Shown here: positions 7,598 through 15,085 of the stretch, one piece after another
Layout of the letters: every line of letters starts with the position of its first letter
Position numbering within the stretch: the first letter of the stretch is position 1
Assembly (NCBI GenBank): GCA_946411475.1
Contig: CAMKED010000009.1
Location: 1-37,493 of the forward strand
Origin: an uncultured Clostridia bacterium
GTDB lineage: Bacteria > Bacillota > Clostridia > Oscillospirales > Oscillospiraceae
Direction of reading: 5' to 3'
DNA length: 37,493 nt
The notes under the pieces: generated by a model
The model's input: the letters and a program-made list of their open reading frames with translations, nothing else
What the model was told of the DNA's origin: nothing
Database searches by the model: none
Translations under genes and position numbers: made by a program

Positions 7598-8926
7598 ATG
7601 AATCTCACCGTCAACACCACCACCGGCGACGTCAACGCCTTTGACGCCTCCGCCCTCCACAACACCGGCGCGATGAGCACCGCCATGAAGACCTACTACG
7701 ACACGGAGCTGCTGGAAAACGCCAGACCCCGGCTGATCTTCACCCAGCTCGGCAAGTCCCAGTTCCTGCCCGCCGGTCACGGCGACAGCGTCCAGTGGCG
7801 CAAGTGGAACACCTTTGACAAATCTCTGACCCCCCTGACCGAGGGCGTGATCCCCAGCGGCCAGAAATTCGGCCAGAGCGCGATCTCCGTCTCCGTGCAG
7901 CAGTACGGCGACTACGCCGCCATTTCCGACCGTCTGAACCTCCACGCCGTGGACAACGTCCTGCTCGGGGCCGCCGAGGAGATGGGCGCGGCCGGCGGCG
8001 AGACTGCCGACACCCTGGTGCGCAACGAGGTCTGCACCGGCACCTCCGTCCTCTACGCCGACACGCTGGACAGCAGCGGCGCCATCACCGGCACGCCCAG
8101 CTACCGCTACCAGCTCTCTGCAGACAACAACCGCCTGACCCCGGACGTGGTCAACAAGGCCTACACCTTCCTGAAAAAGCAGAAGGCGCCGTTCTTTGAG
8201 GGCAACAAGTACGTCGCGGTGATCCATCCCTCCGCAGCCTACGACCTGCGCTCCCATCCCGACTGGATGGAGGCCCACAAGTACGCCGCCGCCCATGAGA
8301 TCTTCGAGGGCGAGATCGGCGAGCTGCACGGCGTCCGCTTCGTGGAGAGCACCGAGGCCCCCATCTTCAACGGCGGCAATCTGTTCAGCGACGCGCAGAG
8401 CTATCTGAGCTATGCTGCCTACACCGGCAGCGACAGCGGCTCCACCGCCACCTATGGCGTGGCCACCGCCTACAAGATGACCGTTTCCGAGACGCTGACC
8501 GCAGACCACGCCGCGCTGGTGGGCCGCAAGGTCCATTTCTACGATGCCTCCGCGACCGCGCTGGTCGGCTCCCTGGAGATCGTCGGCGTAGACCCGACCA
8601 ACAAGTACGTCTGGTTCGACGCCGCAGCCCCCGTCACCCCCGCCTCCAACGATAAGCTGTATCCGGGCGAGGGCGGCAACTCCGTCTCCGGCCCCTGCGC
8701 GGTCTACGGCACCCTCTTCTTCGGCAAGGACGCCTTCGGCGTCGTCGATCCCGAGGGCATGGGCATGGAGATGATCATCAAGGACGCCTCCCAGATCGGC
8801 GGCCCCCTGAACCAGTTCTCCACCGTGGGCTACAAATTCGAGACGGCGGCGAAGATCCTCTATCAGAACCGCATGGTTCGCGTCGAATCCTGCTCCGCCT
8901 ACTCCACCGTAGACGAGAACAACTGA
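7598..8926 (+). CDS. Major capsid protein, N4-gp56 family
   Basis: The 442-residue protein matches the N4-gp56 coat family closely: TYYDTELLENARPRLIFTQL near residue 32, then VQWRKWNTFDKSLTPLTEGV, VQQYGDYAAISDRLNLHAVD, GETADTLVRNEVCTGTSVLY, YVAVIHPSAAYDLRSHPDWM and GEIGELHGVRFVESTEAPIF. It should form the icosahedral shell with the HK97-type fold. GAAAGGAGT precedes the ATG. A segment at about residues 275-360 with PTNKYVWFDAAAPV looks like an inserted surface domain. It is intact, with no frameshift. It is flanked by the hairpin array and by a nested REP pair, so it is not tightly packed with its neighbours as in a fresh prophage. Confidence 0.93.
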   Translation: MNLTVNTTTGDVNAFDASALHNTGAMSTAMKTYYDTELLENARPRLIFTQLGKSQFLPAGHGDSVQWRKWNTFDKSLTPLTEGVIPSGQKFGQSAISVSVQQYGDYAAISDRLNLHAVDNVLLGAAEEMGAAGGETADTLVRNEVCTGTSVLYADTLDSSGAITGTPSYRYQLSADNNRLTPDVVNKAYTFLKKQKAPFFEGNKYVAVIHPSAAYDLRSHPDWMEAHKYAAAHEIFEGEIGELHGVRFVESTEAPIFNGGNLFSDAQSYLSYAAYTGSDSGSTATYGVATAYKMTVSETLTADHAALVGRKVHFYDASATALVGSLEIVGVDPTNKYVWFDAAAPVTPASNDKLYPGEGGNSVSGPCAVYGTLFFGKDAFGVVDPEGMGMEMIIKDASQIGGPLNQFSTVGYKFETAAKILYQNRMVRVESCSAYSTVDENN

Positions 8927-8933
8927 TCCCATC

Positions 8934-9140
8934 GGGGGCGGCGCCCCGCTGCGCAGTTGAAAGTTGAAAATGTAACGGTATCTGTTCAGCAGGGTCGTAG
9001 TGGCCGCGCACCTGCGCGGCCATAAAGCCCCGAAAAGCGATACACGCCATGGCCGCGCAGGTGCGCGGCCACTACGGAGCAGGTTCGACTGAATTGATAC
9101 TTTTCAGCTTTCAACTTTCAATTCCGTCAGGCGCCGCCCC
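8934..9140. repeat. Nested inverted repeats holding a two-REP element (BIME-like)
   Basis: Three shells are visible: GGGGCGGCGCC against GGCGCCGCCCC; AGTTGAAAGTTGAAAA against TTTTCAGCTTTCAACTTTCA; and GTATCTGTTCAG against CTGAATTGATAC. The core (8997-9075) is two REPs facing each other, each GTAG plus TGGCCGCGC/GCGCGGCCA, forming perfect 27-bp arms around a 25-bp loop. The same core occurs inverted at 22843-22922. The block fills the gap between the capsid gene and the next gene. Confidence 0.85.
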
Positions 9141-9160
9141 GTAAAATGAAAGGAGAGTAT

Positions 9161-11212
9161 ATGCGCTATCCGAAGCTGAACCCCGCGCCGCAAAAACGCG
9201 TCCTGATCGACAGCTTCCGCGGCTATGAACACACGCCGTCCGTCAGCCCCGGCGCGTTTTACGACATGCAAAACCTCTCCGGTGCGCACACTCCTCTGCT
9301 GAGCGTCCGCAAGCGGCGCACGGAGATCCAAGTTCTGGACGGCAACCCTTCCACAGCCGTCAACACCATGGGCGGCCGAGGCACCGTGGTCGTGCTGGAT
9401 AATTACGGCACCCTCTGGTGCGGCGGTCATCCCATCCCGCGGCTGCTGGACGGCCGCAGGAGCCTGTCCGCCCGGGACGCAGACGACGAAGCTGTCACGA
9501 TCTGTGAGGAAGACGCGGTATATGCGCTCCTTGTGACGCCGGGGATCTACACCTTTACGTACGACGCAGCCGCCTCGCTCTGGCGCGGGCAGAACGGCCA
9601 GGGCGACCTCGCCGAAGCGGTTTTTGACCTCGAGCAGCCCGAGGACGAAACGGAACTCTACGTCAGCTATTCCTATACCCTGCGGAAAAGTCAACTGCGG
9701 GAGTTGGTGTTCCTGGGAAGCTGGGTCTGCATCTTCCCAGACGGGAAATACGCCCACACCGGAAAGCTCCGTTCCGGCAGCGCAATGGTCCGGGACGTGG
9801 ACTACGGCTCCATCGCCCTGACCAATACCTGCAGCGAGGGCGGGACCGTGTTTGAGCCCTGCGGCGCGGACGGGACGGCCTGGGACGTGACCTGGTCCGA
9901 CACGGCCCCCGCAAGCGGCTACTGGGTGGACACCACCGAGGATACGCCCACCGTCCGGGTCTGGTCGCAGAGCCAAAGCCTCTGGTTGGAGGTCAGCCCC
10001 TACGTCAAATGCGCCGTCCCCGGCATTGCAAAAGGGCTCCGGGCAGGCGACTGCGTGACGCTTACCGGCCGTCTGGACAGCAGCCAGGGCGGCGAGGACG
10101 AGATTGAGGCGCTCTGGTCCGGCGAACACGTCTTAGCGGATGCCTTCCACGATCCCGGCGCGGCCAACCGCAGCGAGGGGACCAACGATTACGTGATCGT
10201 CCCCGGCGTTCTGTCCGAGCGCTTTGAGGTCGAGATGACCTGGCACGATCAGAGCTACCTCTCCGCTGCGCGCGACCTCCCTGCGATGGACTTCGTCGTG
10301 GAGGCCGGAAACCGGCTCTGGGGCTGCCGCTTCGGCGACGGGGTCAACGAGCTCTACGGCTCCAAGCTGGGCGACTTCCGCAACTGGTACGCCTTCGAGG
10401 GCCTGTCCACCGACAGCTACCGCGTCGCCCGCGGCCACGACGGCCCCTACACCGGGGCCGCGGTACTGGGCGGCTGTCCCCTCTTCTTCCGGGAGGACAG
10501 TCTGGAAAAGATCTTCCCCGCCGCAAACGGGAATCACAGCGTCGTCACCGTCAGTCTGGAGGGCATCGAACGCGGCAGTGAGAAAAGCGCCGTAGTCATC
10601 CGGGCCCGGCTGTACTACAAGTCCGCCAACGGGATCTACTGCTACAACGGCACTCTCCCCGTCCTTGTCTCCCAGGCCCTTGGGAACGTCTCCTACCATT
10701 GGGCCGTGGCCGGGGCACAGGGCCGCCGCTACTGCATCTCCATGGCCGGACCGAACGGCAGCCCCTGGCTGTTCGTGCTGGACACCGAAACCGGGACCTG
10801 GTACAAAGAAGATCTGCTCCGCTTCCGCAGCACCTTTTCTTCCGGAGATCTGCTCTATTTTTCCTCTGCGCTCGGCGAAGGCGTGTTCTGTATCGGCTCT
10901 GCCGGCGACAGTCAGGACGTTTCCTGGTGGGCGGAGACCGGCGAGTTGATCCCGCGGACGACGCTGCATCGTTACGTGACCCGGATCCAGGTGCGGGCCA
11001 AGCTCGACCAGGGCGCGACGATGAAGGTCCTCGTCAGCTATGACGGCGGCCCCTGGGTGCAAAAGGGTGCGCTGCAGGGCAGCCTGCGAAAGAGCGTCAC
11101 CTTCCCGATCTTTTCGCGCCGCAGCGACCGGGTCCGCCTGCGCCTGGAAGGCAGCGGCGGCATGGAGCTGCGCAGTCTGAGCTGGCTGACGGAAGCGGGA
11201 AGTGACGTTTGA
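9161..11212 (+). CDS. Large phage structural protein, beta-propeller-like
   Basis: The 683-residue protein is rich in beta-strand and aromatic motifs. RLWGCRFGDGVNELYGSKLG, DFRNWYAFEGLSTDSYRVAR, GAAVLGGCPLFFREDSLEKI, ARLYYKSANGIYCYNGTLPV and LFVLDTETGTWYKEDLL are spaced like blades of a propeller. Proteins with this pattern occur next to capsid genes in Firmicutes phages and may act as a tail stalk or head-closure factor, comparable in place to P22 gp10. The N-terminal PGAFYDMQNLSGAHTPLLSV is typical of such proteins. The start at 9161 has GAAAGGAG upstream. The function is inferred. Confidence 0.65.
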   Translation: MRYPKLNPAPQKRVLIDSFRGYEHTPSVSPGAFYDMQNLSGAHTPLLSVRKRRTEIQVLDGNPSTAVNTMGGRGTVVVLDNYGTLWCGGHPIPRLLDGRRSLSARDADDEAVTICEEDAVYALLVTPGIYTFTYDAAASLWRGQNGQGDLAEAVFDLEQPEDETELYVSYSYTLRKSQLRELVFLGSWVCIFPDGKYAHTGKLRSGSAMVRDVDYGSIALTNTCSEGGTVFEPCGADGTAWDVTWSDTAPASGYWVDTTEDTPTVRVWSQSQSLWLEVSPYVKCAVPGIAKGLRAGDCVTLTGRLDSSQGGEDEIEALWSGEHVLADAFHDPGAANRSEGTNDYVIVPGVLSERFEVEMTWHDQSYLSAARDLPAMDFVVEAGNRLWGCRFGDGVNELYGSKLGDFRNWYAFEGLSTDSYRVARGHDGPYTGAAVLGGCPLFFREDSLEKIFPAANGNHSVVTVSLEGIERGSEKSAVVIRARLYYKSANGIYCYNGTLPVLVSQALGNVSYHWAVAGAQGRRYCISMAGPNGSPWLFVLDTETGTWYKEDLLRFRSTFSSGDLLYFSSALGEGVFCIGSAGDSQDVSWWAETGELIPRTTLHRYVTRIQVRAKLDQGATMKVLVSYDGGPWVQKGALQGSLRKSVTFPIFSRRSDRVRLRLEGSGGMELRSLSWLTEAGSDV

Positions 11213-11520
11213 AATGAAGTATCTCTGGCGCGATAGGAAGTATGTGCTTCGCGCATATCTGGACGCAAGGGGATCCGTCGTGGTGGCGCACCCTTAAGTA
11301 ACGGCCCAAATATGCAAGCCGAGGCGCAGCATATTTGGCTGCCGGAACTTATGCAGCGCTGTGCGCCGCTACCGGGCATTTCCCGTTCCCGCCGTAGCGC
11401 GGGCAATCTGCCCGCCGCATTCGGAACGAATGCAATTTGCCGCAGGCAAATTTAGCCCGGTTCCGGCAACGCACCCGATTCCGTGGCGCACACTGTGCGC
11501 CGCTACCAAGGCGGGTGCGG
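11213..11520. repeat. Repeat-filled gap: two mini-hairpin units and several REPs
   Basis: No gene is seen between 11213 and 11572. From left to right: two diverged mini-hairpin units (ATGAAGT and AGGAAGT, 11216-11262); a CCAAATATGC/GCATATTTGG hairpin (11306-11338); a partial REP (11355-11372, - orientation); a GTAG REP with GCGGGCA/TGCCCGC (11394-11417); AATTTGCC-GCA-GGCAAATT (11433-11451); and a GGCGCACA-type REP on the - strand (11483-11506). Confidence 0.75.
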
Positions 11521-11572
11521 GCGGCGGGCGGCCAATGACCGCATCGCGTCAAGTTGCAAGGAGGAATAGAGC

Positions 11573-11707
11573 ATGGAATACTATGAGCTTCCAGCGCGGC
11601 CGGAGGGCACGGCGCAGGAGCAGATCACCCAGCTCTGGGAGGCGCTGTTCCGGCTGGTGGAACGGCTGAACGCCGAGGCGCAGGCCGCCCGGAGGAATGA
11701 CACATGA
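11573..11707 (+). CDS. 44-residue phage-module protein
   Basis: A short ORF starts at ATG 11573 with AAGGAGG upstream and overlaps the next gene by ATGA. It reads MEYYELPARPEGTAQEQITQ, then a helix LWEALFRLVERLNAEA and a basic end. Small proteins with this opening occur next to tail or packaging genes in Firmicutes phages as I remember them. Good ribosome site, amphipathic helix and translational coupling argue that it is real. Its function is unknown. Confidence 0.65.
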   Translation: MEYYELPARPEGTAQEQITQLWEALFRLVERLNAEAQAARRNDT

Positions 11708-12000
11708 ACGAAGAAGCCATCTTAAATGCCTTGCAGGCCATCGCCTTTTCCGACTACACGGACTATATCTGGATCGAGGACGGGCAGGTGCGCGTCAAGG
11801 ACACCCGGCTGCTGCGTCCTGAACAGCGCGCTGCCATCGCCGGGATCAAGGACAGCGGCAAGGGCGTGGAGCTCAAGCTCCACGACAAGCAAAAGGCCCT
11901 GGAGCTGCTGGTCAAATACCTCGGCTTTTTCGAGCATGCAGCCGAAGAAGCCACCGTCCGCGTGGAGCTCTCCGGCATCCCGGAGGACTGGGCAGAGTAA
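11704..12000 (+). CDS. Terminase small subunit-like protein lacking the DNA-binding domain
   Basis: The 98-residue protein matches the C-terminal half of Terminase_2-type small subunits: LQAIAFSDYTDYIWIEDGQV near the start and GVELKLHDKQKALELLVKYL near residue 53. Usual members are about 140-170 residues and begin with a helix-turn-helix that recognises the packaging site. That domain is absent, and no in-frame sequence upstream could supply it, because the gene starts inside the ATGA overlap with the 44-residue gene. It may therefore assemble and stimulate the large subunit without sequence choice. The large terminase follows after a hairpin array. Confidence 0.7.
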   Translation: MNEEAILNALQAIAFSDYTDYIWIEDGQVRVKDTRLLRPEQRAAIAGIKDSGKGVELKLHDKQKALELLVKYLGFFEHAAEEATVRVELSGIPEDWAE

Positions 12001-12157
12001 GATGAAGTATCGCTTGGGCGATATGAAGTATTGCCTGCGGCAATATCGACAGAACGGAAAGACTTCCCGATGTATCATATATGGCGCAGCCATACTTCAT
12101 AAGCGAAGCGTCTTCATATGCAAAGCATACTTCATATTTGCGCCAGCAAATACTTCA
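12001..12157. repeat. Mini-hairpin array, ATGAAGT / ACTTCAT class (copy 2)
   Basis: Left half: ATGAAGT-ATCGC/GCGAT and ATGAAGT-ATTGCC/GGCAAT. Right half, inverted: ATGGC/GCCAT-ACTTCAT, a diverged AAGCG/GCGT unit ending CTTCAT, ATGC/GCAT-ACTTCAT and ATTTGC/GCAAAT-ACTTCAT. The plan is the same as at 7324-7567, and some right-half hairpins match left-half hairpins of that copy (TATTTGC, TATGC). Confidence 0.85.
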
Positions 12158-12174
12158 TTCAGAAAGGAGCCGCC

Positions 12175-13569
12175 ATGACTACCCTGAAAATCGACCCGCC
12201 GAATGAGAAGCAGCGGAAAATGCTCGCGGCCCGGACCAAGCACGTCGGCTTCGGCGGGGCGCGGGGCGGCGGCAAGAGCTGGGCCGTGCGAACCAAGGCC
12301 AAGCTGCTGGCCCTGCGCTATCCGGGCATCAAGCTCCTGATCGTCCGCCGGACTTACCCGGAGCTGATCAACAACCACATCAACGTCCTGCGCGTCGAGC
12401 TGCTCGGCGTCGCCAAGTACAACGACAAGGACAAGGTGCTTCGCTTCGACAACGGTTCTACGATCCACTTTATGTACTGCGCCAAGGACGGCGATCTGGA
12501 TCGGATGCAGGGTGTGGAATATGACGTGATCTTTTTAGACGAGGCCACCCAACTCTCGGAATACCAGATGAAGACCGTCTCGGCCTGCCTGCGCGGCGTA
12601 AACGACTTCCCCAAGCGGATCTACTACACCTGCAACCCCGGCGGCCAGGGCCACGGCTATATCAAGCGCATCTTTCTGGATCGGCACTACGAGGCGGGCG
12701 AGGATCCGGCGGACTATTCCTTCATCCAGTCGCTGGTGACGGACAATAAGATCCTGATGCAGACCCAGCCCGACTATATCAAGCAGTTGGAAGCCCTGCC
12801 GGAGAAGCTCCGGCGGGCCTGGCTGGACGGGGACTGGGACATTTTCGAGGGGCAGTTCTTTGAGGACTTCCGCGCCACACCGGACCCGGCCAAGTGCGCC
12901 GCAGCCGGGCTCCGCCCCGAGGACGCCAAACAGCAGGGGCGCTGGACGCATGTGATCCCGGCGCGTGCGCCAGCCCCGGGCTGGAAGCTCTACCGCTCCT
13001 TTGACTGGGGCTATTCCCGTCCCTTCTCCTGTGCCTGGTGGGCCGTGGACTTTGACGGGCGTCTCTACCGCATCTTAGAGCTCTACGGCTGCACCGGCAC
13101 GCCCAATGAGGGCGTCAAGCGGGCGCCGGACGAAGTTTTTCGCCGCATCCGGGAGCTTGAAGACAGCCACCCCTGGCTCCAAGGGCGGCAGATCGACGGC
13201 GTGGCAGACCCGGCGATCTGGGACGCCTCCGGCGGCGAGAGCATCGCGGAGACCGCCGAGCGCTGGCGGATCTACTTCACTCCGGGCGACCACAAGCGCA
13301 TCCCCGGCTGGATGCAGTGTCACTACCGCCTCCGTTTCGACCGCGAGGGCCTGCCGATGCTCTACGTCTACGATAGCTGCGCAGCCTTCCTGCGCACGGT
13401 CCCCCAGCTCGTCTACGACGAGCTCCGTCCAGAGGATCTGGACACGAGCGGCGAGGACCACGTGGCCGACGAATGGCGCTATATGTGCATGGCCCGGCCT
13501 ATCACGCCCCGCGCAGAGCCCGAAGAAAAACGGGCTGCCCTCAGTTGGGGAAACCCGTTGAAATCATGA
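12175..13569 (+). CDS. Phage terminase large subunit
   Basis: The 464-residue motor packages DNA into the procapsid through the portal and cuts it. ATPase: Walker A GARGGGKS (residues 28-35), Walker B VIFLDEAT with D122/E123, and a coupling motif CNPGG (153-157). Nuclease: acidic residues D277 (FDWGYS), D345 (GVADPAIWD) and D432 (HVADEWRY), the usual RNase H-fold triad. All key residues are present. The ATG at 12175 follows GAAAGGAGC; the upstream open frame is hairpin array. It is the last gene of the capsid cluster, whereas most phages place terminase before portal. Confidence 0.95.
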   Translation: MTTLKIDPPNEKQRKMLAARTKHVGFGGARGGGKSWAVRTKAKLLALRYPGIKLLIVRRTYPELINNHINVLRVELLGVAKYNDKDKVLRFDNGSTIHFMYCAKDGDLDRMQGVEYDVIFLDEATQLSEYQMKTVSACLRGVNDFPKRIYYTCNPGGQGHGYIKRIFLDRHYEAGEDPADYSFIQSLVTDNKILMQTQPDYIKQLEALPEKLRRAWLDGDWDIFEGQFFEDFRATPDPAKCAAAGLRPEDAKQQGRWTHVIPARAPAPGWKLYRSFDWGYSRPFSCAWWAVDFDGRLYRILELYGCTGTPNEGVKRAPDEVFRRIRELEDSHPWLQGRQIDGVADPAIWDASGGESIAETAERWRIYFTPGDHKRIPGWMQCHYRLRFDREGLPMLYVYDSCAAFLRTVPQLVYDELRPEDLDTSGEDHVADEWRYMCMARPITPRAEPEEKRAALSWGNPLKS

Positions 13570-13696
13570 AAAAATGAAATAATGAAAGAATGAAAAAATT
13601 GAGGTGTCCCTTCGGGACGATTTGAAATAATTTTCCATATCGGAGATATGGAAAAAACCACAATTCTTTCATTTTTTCATATTTTCATTCTTTCAT
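13566..13696. repeat. Nested inverted repeat of AATGAAA words with two inner hairpins
   Basis: The left arm of tandem ATGAAA/AATGAAAG words (13566-13601) is inverted as CTTTCATT/TTTTCAT words (13661-13696). Inside are GTCCC-TTC-GGGAC and TTTTCCATATC-GGA-GATATGGAAAA. It could terminate transcription from both sides. The stop codon of the leftward gene lies inside the right arm. Confidence 0.75.
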
Positions 13697-14746
13697 TTGC
13701 GCATGCGGTGCAGGCGCAGCAAGCTGCGCCGCCACCGTTGCGGCTAAGGGAAACAAAATCATTCCGGCAAGTCCAAGCAGGCGATAGCCGGAATAAAAGG
13801 CGATGAGGGTCAAAAGCGGATGCAGGCCGAGCTGCTTTCCCACAAGCTGCGGCTCCAAAATGGAGCGGCTGAGCGAGGCGACCCCGTAGAGCGCGAGCAG
13901 ACCGAAGCCAAGCCCCGAGCGCTCCTGCAAAAAGGAGATCAGCGCCCAGGGGATCAGCACCGTTCCCGTGCCGAGGATGGGCAGGGCGTCCAGCACCGCG
14001 ATCAGCCCGCCGAAGAGCAGCGGGAACTCCACGCCCAAGATCCACAGCCCCAGGGTCAGAATCGCAAAGACCAGCAGGATCAGCTTGGCCTGCGCCCTGC
14101 ACCAACCGCCGAAGACGGCCTTGCTCCGATCCCGGACGCGGCGAAGCCATTCCTGCCAGGAGGCGGGGAGACGACGGCGCAGCCAGTCCTTGACCTGGGG
14201 CAGGGCCGCCGACGTCATGTAGGCCGCGATCACGGTGGTGACCGTCCCCACAAACAGCTTCGGGACCCCCGTGACGACCCCGGAGACCAGCCCCGAGAGG
14301 AAGCCGTAGAGGGATTCCAGCAAGCCCGCACCGCCCGCGAAGAGTTCTCCGATCCAGCGGATCAGCGGAACAGAGAGGGAATCCGGCGCGCGCCGGGCCA
14401 TTGCCTCCAATGAGGCGCGAAGCTGTTCCAGGGCGGGCTGGATCTGATGCAGCAGCTCGGGGAGCTGGCGCACCAGCCGCAGCAGTTCCCCCCAGATCAC
14501 CTGGCAGAAGAACCACAGCACGGCTCCCAGCACCAGAAAGACCGCCGTGACGCAGAGCCCGGAGCGGAGCCAGCGCGGGAGCTTCGTCTTCCGGCCCAGC
14601 GCGTTCACCCCGGGATCGGCAGCCAGCGCCAGCAGATAAGCCAGCAAAAACGGCAGCAGCAGGGGCAGCAGCGTAAAGCCCAGCACCAGCCCCCCGATCA
14701 CCATCCCCGCCGTCATCGCGGGCTTTTTGTAGCGTTCCAGCAGCAT
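13685..14746 (-). CDS. AI-2E / YtvI-family multipass membrane protein
   Basis: The 353-residue protein has about seven to eight hydrophobic segments, for example VIGGLVLGFTLLPLLLPFLL near residue 16, VTAVFLVLGAVLWFFCQVIW near 67, LILLVFAILTLGLWILGVEF near 217, and a family-typical SRSILEPQLVGKQLGLHPLL near 302. The latter is the PQLVG(K/R) signature of AI-2E exporters and the sporulation protein YtvI. The start at 14746 has GGGGAGGGG upstream; a longer frame to 15082 reads through REPs and is rejected. Its last residues (QMKE and stop) come from the adjacent repeat. The substrate is unknown. Confidence 0.85.
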   Translation of the reverse strand: MLLERYKKPAMTAGMVIGGLVLGFTLLPLLLPFLLAYLLALAADPGVNALGRKTKLPRWLRSGLCVTAVFLVLGAVLWFFCQVIWGELLRLVRQLPELLHQIQPALEQLRASLEAMARRAPDSLSVPLIRWIGELFAGGAGLLESLYGFLSGLVSGVVTGVPKLFVGTVTTVIAAYMTSAALPQVKDWLRRRLPASWQEWLRRVRDRSKAVFGGWCRAQAKLILLVFAILTLGLWILGVEFPLLFGGLIAVLDALPILGTGTVLIPWALISFLQERSGLGFGLLALYGVASLSRSILEPQLVGKQLGLHPLLTLIAFYSGYRLLGLAGMILFPLAATVAAQLAAPAPHAQMKE

Positions 14747-14828
14747 CCCGATCCCCTCCCCGGTTTGTTCCATTTCATTATATCCGGGGAAAGACGGATT
14801 CATACGGGAAAGAAAGAGGGAAAAAGTA

Positions 14829-15085
14829 GTATAGGTAATAGGTAAGAAGTAAGAGGTAAGAAGTGGCTGGCTTCTTACCTCTTTTGTCTCATTATGTTGC
14901 CCCGCGCGTTCTCGTCCGTAGGGGCGCACAGTGTGCGCCCGCCGTTCCCTCATATGGGCGGTCATACTTCGTGACTCTTCAAGTTCGGCCGCCCGCGATA
15001 CGCACCAGCCCCCGTAGCGGCGCACACCTGTGCGCCACGGGACAGGCTTCCCCGCCTGTAGCGCGGGCAATCTGCCCGACAAAAG
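14829..15085. repeat. Repeat cluster: GGTAAGAAG words and four GTAG REPs
   Basis: GAGGTAAGAAG-tggctgg-CTTCTTACCTC forms a hairpin at about 14852-14882. GTAG REPs of the GGCGCACA type lie at 14918-14941 and 15014-15038, and one of the GCGGGCA/TGCCCGC type at 15058-15079. An element at 14955-14992 (GGGCGGTCATACTTCGTGAC and onward to CCGCCC) recurs inverted at 17473-17512, where it is also headed by GTAG. The lipoprotein frame runs into this cluster. Confidence 0.75.

Noticed and set aside
7505-8932. A 475-aa open frame opposite the major capsid gene
   Set aside because: It is a GC-rich antisense shadow with low-complexity G/V/A composition; the + strand capsid protein has clear family motifs and a ribosome site.
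14747-15082. Longer N-terminus for the AI-2E-like protein
   Set aside because: It reads through REPs; a strong ribosome site supports the start at 14746.
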